Positions 1-5,174 are shown, numbered from the stretch's first letter. The stretch: DNA of 5,174 nucleotides from an uncultured Collinsella sp. (GCA_900548495.1 URKT01000111.1:1-5174), one strand, 5' to 3'. Made by a program: numbers and translations. The notes: generated from the sequence alone by a model not told the origin.

Positions 1-38
1 CTCCGTCGTCGGCAGCGTCAGATGTGTATAAGAGACAG
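1..38. other. Nextera/Tn5 sequencing adapter remnant (not genomic)
   Basis: Bases 6-19 read TCGTCGGCAGCGTC, the Illumina Nextera read-1 tail. Bases 20-38 read AGATGTGTATAAGAGACAG, the complete 19-base Tn5 mosaic end. Together they are an exact, full-length tagmentation adapter joined directly to genomic sequence at base 39. Bases 1-5 (CTCCG) would then be the end of the i5 index; from memory they match the last five bases of index S511. This is untrimmed library DNA at a contig end, not a transposon in the organism. Any reading frame through it is artificial. Confidence 0.98.
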
Positions 39-210
39 CGGCAAGGCCGTACGGCGAGGCCTTGCGCGCACCGATAATCGAGAGCGCCGGCGTCGAGAGC
101 ACCTCCGGGTCGCCACGCACGAACAGCGTCTGCGGCACATCGGAAAGTTCCAGAACAGTAGCGGGAAACAGCCCATCACCGGGATGCAGTTCGTAGCGGA
201 CCTCACCCAT
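39..210 (-). CDS. dprA: DNA-processing protein DprA (Smf), N-terminal fragment cut by contig end
   Basis: DprA binds incoming single-stranded DNA in the cytoplasm and loads RecA on it during natural transformation. Only the first 57 residues are present. Residues 6-57 fit the start of the DprA Rossmann-like domain: an HPGDGLFP segment (usually YP..L), then the TLFVRGD strand (residues 28-34), then SIIGARKASPYG (44-55), which matches the family's VG-R-xx-YG nucleotide-fold motif. The ATG at 210 shares a base with the yifB stop (TGATG) and has a strong Shine-Dalgarno eight bases upstream, so the start is secure. It begins almost directly at the Rossmann domain, without the SAM-like N-terminal domain of many DprA proteins. 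The 3' end is missing only because adapter replaces genomic sequence at base 39; this is not a biological truncation. The yraN–yifB–dprA order supports the call. Confidence 0.88.
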
Positions 211-1733
211 CACTGATCCCTCCTTCCCTGATACATCGCGGCCTCGAGCACGTGGTCTTGCGTCACCCGCTCGCTTTCTGCGACATCGGCAATCGTGCGT
301 GCGATGCGAACCAGACGCACGATGCCGCGTCCCGTGAGATGCGTGCGCTTCGACAGGCCGAGCACGCATTTCTCGGCGGCCTCGTCGAGTGCAAAGGTCG
401 ACACGACACCGTCAATGGACCGTGACTCATCGTCCTCGGCCTCGGCATCCGCATCGTCCATACGGGACTCGCGCCAGACGCGAAAGGCGCGTCCACGCAC
501 AACATAGTCGCGCAGCTCGGCCGACGACATGCCCTCGGCGCCCTCGATAATCACCTGCGGATCGGGGCGGGTCACGTCGATCATCAGGTCGATGCGGTCG
601 GCCAAGGGACCGCGCAGCTTGGACCGGTAGCGCTCGACCATCGATGCCGAGCAACGACACGGAACCTCGCGATCGCCCAAAAAGCCGCAGGGGCAGGGAT
701 TGCTCGCCGCAAGCAGCTGAAAGCGCGAGGGAAACGTAAAGGCGCCGTCGACGCGCACGATCCTGACATAGCCGCGCTCGATAGGCTGCCTGAGCGTCTG
801 CAACACACCGGTGGGAAACTCGGCAAGCTCGTCCAAAAAGAGCACGCCGCCATGGGCAAGGCTGATCTCGCCCGGATGCACCGGGCGCCCTCCGCCAATA
901 AGGCCCGCTGTCGAAATGCTGTGATGAGGGCTTCGAAACGGCCGATGCCCAGCAAGTAGGCCATCGATGTTCTCACCCAAGACCGAATGGATGCACAGCG
1001 CCTCCTGCTGATCCTCGACGGAAAGCTCGGGCAAGATACCCGTCATGCGGCGCGCAAGCATGGTCTTGCCCGATCCCGGAGACCCGATCATGAGCAGGCC
1101 CAACTCCCCTGCCGCCGCAAGCGCCATGCCGCGCTTGGCGACCTCCTGCCCCAACACGTCGGCATAATCGAGCTCGGGCTCAAAGGTGGCCTCGAGCACT
1201 TCAGAATCCAGATAGTGCCGAGCCGCCTCGCCCATACCGCGGGCAAGCTGCGACAGATGGCCGATAAAACCGCAGTCAACGCCCGCAAGCGGAACATGCT
1301 GGTCGGACCTGCCGGCGATAAAAGACAGCCCCATGTCGCGAGCCAGCAGCTGGAACGCCACCTCGCCCTTGACGGGAAGCACCGTGCCATCCAGGCCGAG
1401 CTCGCCGGCAATGAGGCAGCGGTCGAGACTGTCGCGGGGAATCTGCCCGTCGGCCGCAAGCACCGCAATGGCTATCGGCAGGTCAAAGCCGCTACCGGTC
1501 TTTCGGATATCGCCCGGCGCCAGATTGACCGTAATGCCCGAGCGCGGGATCTCGAACCCGGCGGAGCGCATCGCGCAGCGAATACGACCGCGCGACTCCA
1601 TCACCTCCATACTCGGTATGCCGAGCATCTGGATGCCCGGAACGCCGCCGGCAAGCGAGACCTCGACCGTGACGGGAATCGCCTCGACGCCGCGGATGCA
1701 GGCCGCGTGAACGGCAAACGTCTCGAACGCCAT
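210..1733 (-). CDS. comM: YifB/ComM-family Mg-chelatase-like AAA+ ATPase
   Basis: This 507-residue protein matches the usual length of the family (about 500). ComM is a cytoplasmic hexameric helicase that promotes branch migration during integration of transforming DNA; it is not a magnesium chelatase. Residues 1 to about 170 form the ChlI/Lon-C-like N-terminal domain (for example NLAPGDIRKTGSGFDLPIA). The AAA+ core follows with Walker A GSPGSGKT (217-224), Walker B VLFLDE (297-302), a sensor-1 asparagine in AASNPCPCG (N345) and an arginine in GPLADRIDL (R380). Four cysteines (C347, C349, C359, C361) form the family's CPCG...CRC cluster. The C-terminal domain carries LTGRGIVRLVRIARTIAD (467-484), a sensor-2-like region. 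The start ATG at 1733 overlaps the yraN stop, and the protein homology begins there (MAFETFAVHA); an upstream in-frame extension is only an overlap with yraN. Function in competence is known for the family; whether this host is competent is unknown. Confidence 0.96.
   Translation of the reverse strand: MAFETFAVHAACIRGVEAIPVTVEVSLAGGVPGIQMLGIPSMEVMESRGRIRCAMRSAGFEIPRSGITVNLAPGDIRKTGSGFDLPIAIAVLAADGQIPRDSLDRCLIAGELGLDGTVLPVKGEVAFQLLARDMGLSFIAGRSDQHVPLAGVDCGFIGHLSQLARGMGEAARHYLDSEVLEATFEPELDYADVLGQEVAKRGMALAAAGELGLLMIGSPGSGKTMLARRMTGILPELSVEDQQEALCIHSVLGENIDGLLAGHRPFRSPHHSISTAGLIGGGRPVHPGEISLAHGGVLFLDELAEFPTGVLQTLRQPIERGYVRIVRVDGAFTFPSRFQLLAASNPCPCGFLGDREVPCRCSASMVERYRSKLRGPLADRIDLMIDVTRPDPQVIIEGAEGMSSAELRDYVVRGRAFRVWRESRMDDADAEAEDDESRSIDGVVSTFALDEAAEKCVLGLSKRTHLTGRGIVRLVRIARTIADVAESERVTQDHVLEAAMYQGRRDQ
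219..225 (-). promoter_or_regulatory. Strong Shine-Dalgarno for dprA inside the yifB 3' end
   Basis: On the minus strand this reads AAGGAGG, a full anti-16S complement, eight bases before the dprA ATG. It lies within the last codons of yifB. It fixes the dprA start and suggests dprA can be initiated efficiently as well as by coupling to yifB termination. Confidence 0.85.
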
Positions 1734-2218
1734 CACGACACCTGCCAATCGAACGCATTGTACTGGTGCTCGATCTCGGCGATATGCCCGCCGCGAATGG
1801 TAACGCCCACGGCATCGAAGCGAATCGCCTTGAGCGGATAATGCTCCATGAGATAGCAACTTGCGATGCGGCGGTAGCGACGTTGCTTTTGGGCGTCCAC
1901 GGCCTCCTCGGGAAAGACCCGCGTGCTGCAATCCAGCGCAACGCGTCTGGTCTTGACCTCGGCCATCACCACGACATCGTCGAGCTCATCGAGCAGCACC
2001 AGGTCGGCCTCGCCCTCGGTGCAACGATAACCCTGCTCCAGCAAGGTGTAGCCGCGCTCGTTAAAGTAGTCGATGGTGATCAGCTCGCCCAGCATGCCCA
2101 GCTCGCGAGGACTGAGTCCCTTGATAAACTCGGGCGTCATCGCCCCGCAGTCGAGCTTGCCGTTTTCCCAACACTCCTTGAGCTGCTGCGTCTTACTCTT
2201 TTTGCTTGCGGCACTCAT
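1733..2218 (-). CDS. yraN: UPF0102 / YraN-family nuclease-fold protein
   Basis: This 161-residue protein belongs to the YraN (UPF0102) family, whose restriction-endonuclease/Holliday-resolvase-like fold is known but whose cellular role is not. The core runs from about residue 36: LGMLGELITIDYF (E45), then EGEADLVLL (E70, D72) and VVMAEVKTRR (E87, K89), which reproduces the E...D...E-x-K nuclease-type pattern. FDAVGVTI (134-141) is the typical late strand. The start is the ATG at 2218, with AAAGGAG five bases upstream; an in-frame TTG at 2308 would add 30 residues but lacks such a site and any family resemblance. Even so, residues 1-35 (lysine-rich, with two cysteines) exceed the usual family length of about 120. 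It is the first gene of a unit with yifB and dprA, with a one-base overlap to yifB. That linkage suggests a DNA-processing role, which is inference. Confidence 0.93.
   Translation of the reverse strand: MSAASKKSKTQQLKECWENGKLDCGAMTPEFIKGLSPRELGMLGELITIDYFNERGYTLLEQGYRCTEGEADLVLLDELDDVVVMAEVKTRRVALDCSTRVFPEEAVDAQKQRRYRRIASCYLMEHYPLKAIRFDAVGVTIRGGHIAEIEHQYNAFDWQVS
1739..1743 (-). promoter_or_regulatory. Weak Shine-Dalgarno and stop-start overlap for yifB
   Basis: The minus strand reads AGGTG five bases before the yifB ATG at 1733, and the yraN TGA shares its last base with that ATG (TGATG). The weak site next to an overlapping stop suggests that yifB translation depends on ribosomes finishing yraN. 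This contrasts with the full AAGGAGG before dprA. Confidence 0.55.
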
Positions 2219-2223
2219 GGGGT

Positions 2224-2230
2224 CTCCTTT
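2224..2230 (-). promoter_or_regulatory. Shine-Dalgarno that sets the yraN start
   Basis: The minus strand reads AAAGGAG, five bases before the ATG at 2218. It picks this ATG over the longer TTG frame beginning at 2308. No convincing -35/-10 pair was found in 2231-2316, although a TTGACG lies just after the rnhB terminator T-run. Confidence 0.8.
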
Positions 2231-2316
2231 CCCGCACACTGCATTGCCCCGATGATGAGAGCACCTTTCATGCGGGTAAGTACCGGAAGCAAACCAAAAG
2301 CTGACCAAATGCCGTC

Positions 2317-2358
2317 AAAAAACGGGCCGTACGCAGCAATGGTGTTGCATACGGCCCG
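2317..2358 (-). terminator. Intrinsic terminator after rnhB
   Basis: On the minus strand a 12-pair stem (CGGGCCGTATGC with GCGTACGGCCCG) encloses a 12-base loop and is followed at once by six T. One pair is G·U on the minus strand but a C/A mismatch on the plus strand, so the structure is built for minus-strand transcripts. It begins 49 bases past the rnhB stop and separates rnhB from the yraN unit. Confidence 0.92.
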
Positions 2359-2407
2359 CTACCAGCAGGTTTATAAAACCCCAGAGGTCCCTGTCTCCAC
2401 AATTGAC

Positions 2408-3196
2408 CTAGAAAAGGCGCTCAGTCTGCAGAAAGTTTCCGCAAAAGCTCACGCGGTGCAGCGGACAAAGTCCATGTTTGCGAATGGCCTCGATGTGCTC
2501 GGGGCTCGCATAGCCCTTCGACTCGGCCAGATGGTACTCGGGGTACTCGGCGTCGTACTCGACCATCATCTCGTCACGCGTGACCTTGGCCATGATGGAC
2601 GCCGCGGCGATACAGGCGATCTTGGCATCGCCCTTCACCACGTCGCGCTCATTGGGAACGGCGCCCAAGGGGTTGCCATCCATGAGGACGCAGTCGGGTT
2701 CAAGTCCCGTATCGGCCACGGCGCCCGCGACGGCAACGCGGATGGCGCGGGCCATACCCATCTCATCGATATCCTTAGGCGCGATATGGCAAAAACCAAT
2801 CGCCGTCGCCACCTCGGCAATCTTCACAGAGAGCAGCTCGCGGCGCGCCGGCGTGAGCTTTTTGGAATCGTTGATGCCCCAGACGCGCGGCTCCATGGGA
2901 AGGCACACGGCACACACGGTTAAGGGACCCGCTACCGAGCCACGGCCCACCTCGTCGACACCAACGACCACCCCATCGCCGCCAAGCTCATGCATAAGCT
3001 CGTACATGCCATTGACGCGCTCGCGCTCGGCAACCTCTTTGGAATGGCGTTTGAGGGCGCGTTCACAAGCCTTGATCACCTGCTGGCGCGGGTCCTCGCG
3101 ATAATGCTCCACGAGGGCGGGGATCTCCTCAAACGTTGCGCTCGCCAGCTCTCCGGCAACCTGCGATGCCGAAACCGAGCTCGTCATATTGGCCAT
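2408..3196 (-). CDS. rnhB: Ribonuclease HII
   Basis: This enzyme cleaves RNA in RNA–DNA hybrids and removes single ribonucleotides misincorporated in DNA, in the cytoplasm with a divalent metal. The 262-residue protein carries the RNase HII signature GVDEVGRGSVAGP (79-91), giving catalytic D81 and E82. It also has D173 in LMDG and D190 in KGDAKIACIAAASIMAKVTRD (188-208). The C-terminal segment HGLCPLHRVSF (241-251) is also typical. An N-terminal region of about 75 residues precedes the catalytic core, as in longer forms such as the Bacillus subtilis enzyme (about 255 residues). The ATG at 3196 has AAGGAGG seven bases upstream, which favours it over the second ATG three codons in. A terminator lies upstream (after rplS) and another downstream, so it is probably transcribed alone or by readthrough from rplS; no clear own promoter is visible in the short gap. 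Confidence 0.97.
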   Translation of the reverse strand: MANMTSSVSASQVAGELASATFEEIPALVEHYREDPRQQVIKACERALKRHSKEVAERERVNGMYELMHELGGDGVVVGVDEVGRGSVAGPLTVCAVCLPMEPRVWGINDSKKLTPARRELLSVKIAEVATAIGFCHIAPKDIDEMGMARAIRVAVAGAVADTGLEPDCVLMDGNPLGAVPNERDVVKGDAKIACIAAASIMAKVTRDEMMVEYDAEYPEYHLAESKGYASPEHIEAIRKHGLCPLHRVSFCGNFLQTERLF

Positions 3197-3203
3197 ACCA
3201 GGC

Positions 3204-3210
3204 CCTCCTT
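3204..3210 (-). promoter_or_regulatory. Shine-Dalgarno for rnhB
   Basis: The minus strand reads AAGGAGG seven bases before the ATG at 3196, an ideal match and spacing. It decides for this start over the in-frame ATG at 3187. Confidence 0.85.
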
Positions 3211-3223
3211 GTATGCAAATCAG

Positions 3224-3255
3224 ATAAAAAGAAGGGCCACCCGAAGGTGACCCTT
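3224..3255 (-). terminator. Intrinsic terminator after rplS
   Basis: The minus strand has a 10-pair stem (AAGGGTCACC with GGTGGCCCTT) capped by a TTCG tetraloop closed by C-G, followed by CTTTTTAT. One pair is U·G on the minus strand but mismatched on the plus strand, so orientation is clear. It starts 34 bases after the rplS stop and ends just before the rnhB ribosome binding site, so rnhB must rely on readthrough or an unseen promoter. Confidence 0.95.
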
Positions 3256-3289
3256 GTGTCCAAATGAGTGGACAGACGCTGCGATCTTC

Positions 3290-3631
3290 TTAGCGCTTCT
3301 CGGGGATGCGAGCAGCCTTGCCCACCTTGTCGCGGAGGTAGTACAGCTTGGCGCGACGGACGCGACCGTGACGAACGACCTCGAGCTTGGCGATCTTGGG
3401 GCTGTGAAGCGGGAAGGTACGCTCAACACCGACACCGAAGGACATCTTGCGGACGGTGAAGGTCTCGCGGGCACCGGCGCCGGCCATGCGGATGACGTCA
3501 CCCTGGAAAACCTGGATGCGCTCGCGGTCGCCTTCCTTAATGCGGTAGTGAACCTTGACGTTGTCGGCAACGCGGACCTGCGGGATGTCCTCGCGGATCT
3601 GCTGACGCTCGATTGCGCGGATGTAATCCAT
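3290..3631 (-). CDS. rplS: 50S ribosomal protein L19
   Basis: L19 is a structural protein of the large ribosomal subunit near the 30S–50S interface. The 113-residue product has the usual family length. The signature FGVGVERTFPLHSPKIAKLEVV (65-86) and the basic end GRVRRAKLYYLRDKVGKAARIP (89-110) are unmistakable; IKEGDRERIQVFQGDVI (31-47) is the conserved N-terminal half. The chosen start is the ATG at 3631, because AAGGA lies seven bases upstream. An in-frame TTG two codons earlier (3637) would leave only one base of spacing. It is not preceded here by trmD/rimM/rpsP, its common partners; ppdK lies upstream, separated by a terminator-like hairpin, a candidate promoter and a leader hairpin. 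A strong terminator follows, so it is probably a single-gene unit. Confidence 0.98.
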   Translation of the reverse strand: MDYIRAIERQQIREDIPQVRVADNVKVHYRIKEGDRERIQVFQGDVIRMAGAGARETFTVRKMSFGVGVERTFPLHSPKIAKLEVVRHGRVRRAKLYYLRDKVGKAARIPEKR

Positions 3632-3638
3632 GTGCAAT

Positions 3639-3643
3639 TCCTT
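3639..3643 (-). promoter_or_regulatory. Shine-Dalgarno that sets the rplS start
   Basis: The minus strand reads AAGGA, seven bases before the ATG at 3631 and only one base before the upstream in-frame TTG. The spacing makes the ATG the start. Confidence 0.75.
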
Positions 3644-3655
3644 ACTCTTCTAGAG

Positions 3656-3679
3656 GTGCCGTACCACTCTGGCCGGCAC
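3656..3679 (-). promoter_or_regulatory. Candidate leader hairpin upstream of rplS
   Basis: On the minus strand GTGCCG (3679-3674) pairs perfectly with CGGCAC (3661-3656), and inside it CCA pairs with TGG around a three-base loop, with a small asymmetric internal loop (one base against two). It lies in the predicted 5' untranslated region, 12 bases before the rplS ribosome binding site, with no T-run after it. Ribosomal protein genes often carry autoregulatory leader structures, and an L19 leader is known in Firmicutes; I cannot tell whether this is related. It may be a chance fold. Confidence 0.4.
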
Positions 3680-3700
3680 GTAGTTGAACAAACGTATTCG

Positions 3701-3728
3701 AGTATACACGCGCGGGTTTCTGCTGCAA
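3701..3728 (-). promoter_or_regulatory. Candidate sigma-70-type promoter for rplS
   Basis: The minus strand has TTGCAG (3728-3723), a 16-base gap, then TATACT (3706-3701), which matches the -10 consensus in five of six positions. The -35 is weak (three of six). An A-run followed by TTG lies just upstream and could act as an UP-like element. It would start transcription near 3694 and give a leader of about 60 bases. The gap between the ppdK hairpin and rplS is where a promoter is expected. Confidence 0.5.
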
Positions 3729-3744
3729 GAACAATTTTTTACGC

Positions 3745-3802
3745 AGACAAAAAGACAAAACCCGCACACGACAACCGCCCGCCTCACGAATGAGACGGGC
3801 GG
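3745..3802 (-). terminator. Hairpin terminator after ppdK
   Basis: On the minus strand CCGCCCGTCTCA (3802-3791) pairs with TGAGGCGGGCGG (3786-3775) over 12 pairs around a TTCG loop. One pair is U·G on the minus strand and a mismatch on the plus strand, which points to minus-strand use. The T-run is not immediate: TTGTCGTG and a GCGGG stretch intervene before a T-rich segment at 3760-3745, made of two tandem copies of an eight-base unit (AGACAAAA on the plus strand). It begins 38 bases after the ppdK stop. The stem is convincing; efficiency without an adjacent T-run is uncertain. Confidence 0.75.
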
Positions 3803-3840
3803 CATGAAGGGGGCTACGCTAGGCGCCTAAGCCCAAAACG

Positions 3841-5174
3841 TCAGGCGGAACGCTTGGCCTCGAGCTTGGCCTGGGCGGCAGCCAGGCGCGCGAGGGGCAC
3901 GCGATAGGGCGAGCAGGACACGTAGTCCACATCGGCCACGTTAAACAGGCCCTTGATGGACTTGGGGTCGCCGCCGTGCTCGCCACACACGCCAAAGTGC
4001 ATGCCGGGATTGGTGGCGCGGCCCTTCTCGACAGCCATGCGCACCAGCTCGAGTACTGCCGTATCGATGGTCTCGAAGGGGTTGTCCTTCAGAATCTTCT
4101 TATGCATGTACAGCGGGATGAACTTAGCCTCGGCATCGTCACGAGAGAAGCCGAAGGTGGTCTGGGTGAGGTCGTTGGTGCCAAAGCAGAAGAAGTCGGC
4201 ATGACGCGCGATCTCGTCAGCGACCATGCAGGCGCGTGGCAGCTCGAGCATCGTGCCCACGGGAATATTGAGCTCGACGCCCTCCTCGGCGGAAACCTCT
4301 GCGATCACGCGCTCGATGACCTCGCGGGTCTGGACGTGCTCGGCCGTGATGGAAACGAGTGGAACCATGATCTCGGGGCGCGGGTCGACGCCCTCCTTGA
4401 TAAGGCGGGCAGCAGCCGTGGCGACGGCGCGAACCTGCATGAGTGGCAGATCGCTAAAGACGACGGACAGGCGAACGCCGCGCAGGCCGAGCATGGGGTT
4501 CGACTCGACCATGCCGTCGATACGGCGCAGGCGGGCGCGCAGAGCGGCGAGCTCTTCCTCGCTCGCGCCAGCGGCCTCCTTCTTGGTGATGGCGACCTCG
4601 AGCTCACGCGGATTATCCAGGAACTCATGAAGCGGCGGATCGAGCAGGCGAACGACCACATCGCGACCGGACATGGTCTTGAACATCGCCAGGAAGTCCT
4701 CGGTCTGAACCTTGAGCAGGTCGGCCAGGGCCTGCTGCTTCACGGCCTCATCATCGGACAGGATAAAGCTCTGGATGATGTTCTTACGGTCGCCAAGGAA
4801 CATATGCTCAGTACGGCACAGGCCGATGGCCTCGGCGCCAAACTCGAGGGCGAGCGCGGCATCCTCGGGGTTGTCGGCGTTGACGCGCACATGGTTGGCG
4901 TGGCCACAGGTCTCGTCCAGACGAATCTCGTCGGCCCAGGACAGGATGGTGTCCAGGTCGCCGGTGAGCTCGGCGGAGACCAAATCGACAGCGCCATCGA
5001 CGACGATGCCCTGGGTGCCGTCGATGGAGATGACATCGCCCTCGTGCAGCACACGATCGCTGCCTTCGATGCGTACGACCTTCTCAGCCGCGTCAATGTG
5101 GAAGCGCTCGACGCCGCAGACGCAGGGTGTGCCCATACCGCGAGCGATAACGGCGGCATGGCTCGTCTTGCCAC
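3841..5174 (-). CDS. ppdK: Pyruvate, phosphate dikinase, C-terminal half (5' end outside window)
   Basis: The enzyme interconverts ATP, phosphate and pyruvate with AMP, diphosphate and phosphoenolpyruvate in the cytoplasm. In anaerobes it can serve glycolysis or gluconeogenesis. The 443 residues visible are about half of the usual 870-900. The fragment opens within the phosphohistidine domain at GKTSHAAVIARGMG, with the catalytic histidine codon at 5158-5160 and the preceding TSH threonine, the site targeted by the regulatory kinase/phosphatase in the family. The PEP/pyruvate-binding barrel follows: GLCRTEHMF (117-125), VVRLLDPPLHEFL (173-185), NPMLGLRG (225-232), GTMLELP (306-312), CFGTNDLTQTTFGFSRDD (329-346) and GVCGEHGGDP (394-403), with catalytic C396. 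All expected active-site residues in this half are present. The first ATG in view (5136) is internal, not a start. A hairpin follows the stop. Confidence 0.97.
   Translation of the reverse strand, partial: GKTSHAAVIARGMGTPCVCGVERFHIDAAEKVVRIEGSDRVLHEGDVISIDGTQGIVVDGAVDLVSAELTGDLDTILSWADEIRLDETCGHANHVRVNADNPEDAALALEFGAEAIGLCRTEHMFLGDRKNIIQSFILSDDEAVKQQALADLLKVQTEDFLAMFKTMSGRDVVVRLLDPPLHEFLDNPRELEVAITKKEAAGASEEELAALRARLRRIDGMVESNPMLGLRGVRLSVVFSDLPLMQVRAVATAAARLIKEGVDPRPEIMVPLVSITAEHVQTREVIERVIAEVSAEEGVELNIPVGTMLELPRACMVADEIARHADFFCFGTNDLTQTTFGFSRDDAEAKFIPLYMHKKILKDNPFETIDTAVLELVRMAVEKGRATNPGMHFGVCGEHGGDPKSIKGLFNVADVDYVSCSPYRVPLARLAAAQAKLEAKRSA

Noticed and set aside
1..38. Tn5/IS50 mosaic end as a natural transposon end
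   Set aside because: The sequence is the hyperactive engineered mosaic end joined to the Illumina read-1 tail. No transposase or target duplication is present.
22..216. Plus-strand frame beginning MCIRDS, and the opposing frame 18-206 ending SLIHI
   Set aside because: Both run through the adapter, and their terminal peptides are translations of the Tn5 mosaic end. The real gene here is dprA on the minus strand.
987..1841. 284-codon plus-strand open frame opposite yifB
   Set aside because: It is antisense to a clearly conserved gene in GC-rich DNA, where long shadow frames are expected. It has no recognisable domain and crosses the yraN–yifB junction.
1734..1931. Upstream extension of yifB by 66 codons
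   Set aside because: The extra residues are an out-of-frame reading of yraN. Family homology starts at the ATG at 1733.
2219..2308. TTG start at 2308 adding 30 residues to yraN
   Set aside because: It has no good Shine-Dalgarno, sits next to the rnhB terminator, and the added residues do not resemble the family. The ATG at 2218 has AAAGGAG at good spacing.
2311..2316. TTGACG as a -35 box for the yraN unit
   Set aside because: It is a good -35 match, but no acceptable -10 lies 15-19 bases downstream, and its T's are part of the terminator tract.
1766..2923. 385-codon plus-strand open frame opposite yraN and rnhB
   Set aside because: It spans two real minus-strand genes plus the terminator and gap between them. 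No family resemblance is visible, so it is a shadow of codon bias.
3820..3829. Perfect 10-base palindrome TAGGCGCCTA just after ppdK
   Set aside because: It is short and single-copy in the window, with no promoter context. It could be chance or a weak accessory stem before the terminator.
3841..5136. ATG at 5136 as the start of a 431-residue protein
   Set aside because: The frame stays open to the window edge and the upstream codons encode the catalytic phosphohistidine motif, so this ATG is internal to ppdK.

Overview
This window is ordinary chromosomal DNA. It is GC-rich, and every gene lies on the minus strand. The proteins (L19, RNase HII, UPF0102/YraN, YifB/ComM, DprA and a PEP/pyruvate-cycling dikinase) and the gene order rplS–rnhB–yraN–yifB–dprA resemble the conserved actinobacterial block. 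Codon usage, a bacterial-type pyruvate phosphate dikinase and general protein style suggest a gut Coriobacteriia such as Collinsella. That taxonomic call is inference from memory, not a search. The first 38 bases are not genomic: they are a Nextera (Tn5 tagmentation) sequencing adapter, so the true sequence begins at about base 39 and this is the end of a short-read assembly contig.

Layout in the direction of transcription (right to left): the C-terminal half of ppdK (runs off the right edge, ends 3841), with a UUCG-loop hairpin after it (3775-3802). Next is a 209-base gap with a candidate promoter and a leader hairpin for rplS, then rplS (ribosomal protein L19, 3290-3631) with a strong intrinsic terminator (3224-3255). 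Then comes rnhB (RNase HII, 2408-3196) with its own strong terminator (2317-2358). After a 189-base gap there is a tightly packed operon, yraN (1733-2218), yifB/comM (210-1733) and dprA (39-210, cut by the contig end). In this operon each stop codon overlaps the next start as TGATG.

The last three genes form a DNA-processing/recombination set: a nuclease-fold protein of unknown role, a hexameric AAA+ helicase that helps integrate transforming DNA, and the RecA loader DprA. rnhB removes RNA from DNA, rplS serves the ribosome, and ppdK interconverts pyruvate and phosphoenolpyruvate in central carbon metabolism. Terminators isolate ppdK, rplS and rnhB as largely separate units. No gene-free stretch exceeds 300 bases. 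In 2219-2316, upstream of yraN, I see only its ribosome binding site and no convincing promoter. I found no mobile element, CRISPR array, tRNA/rRNA or novel system.
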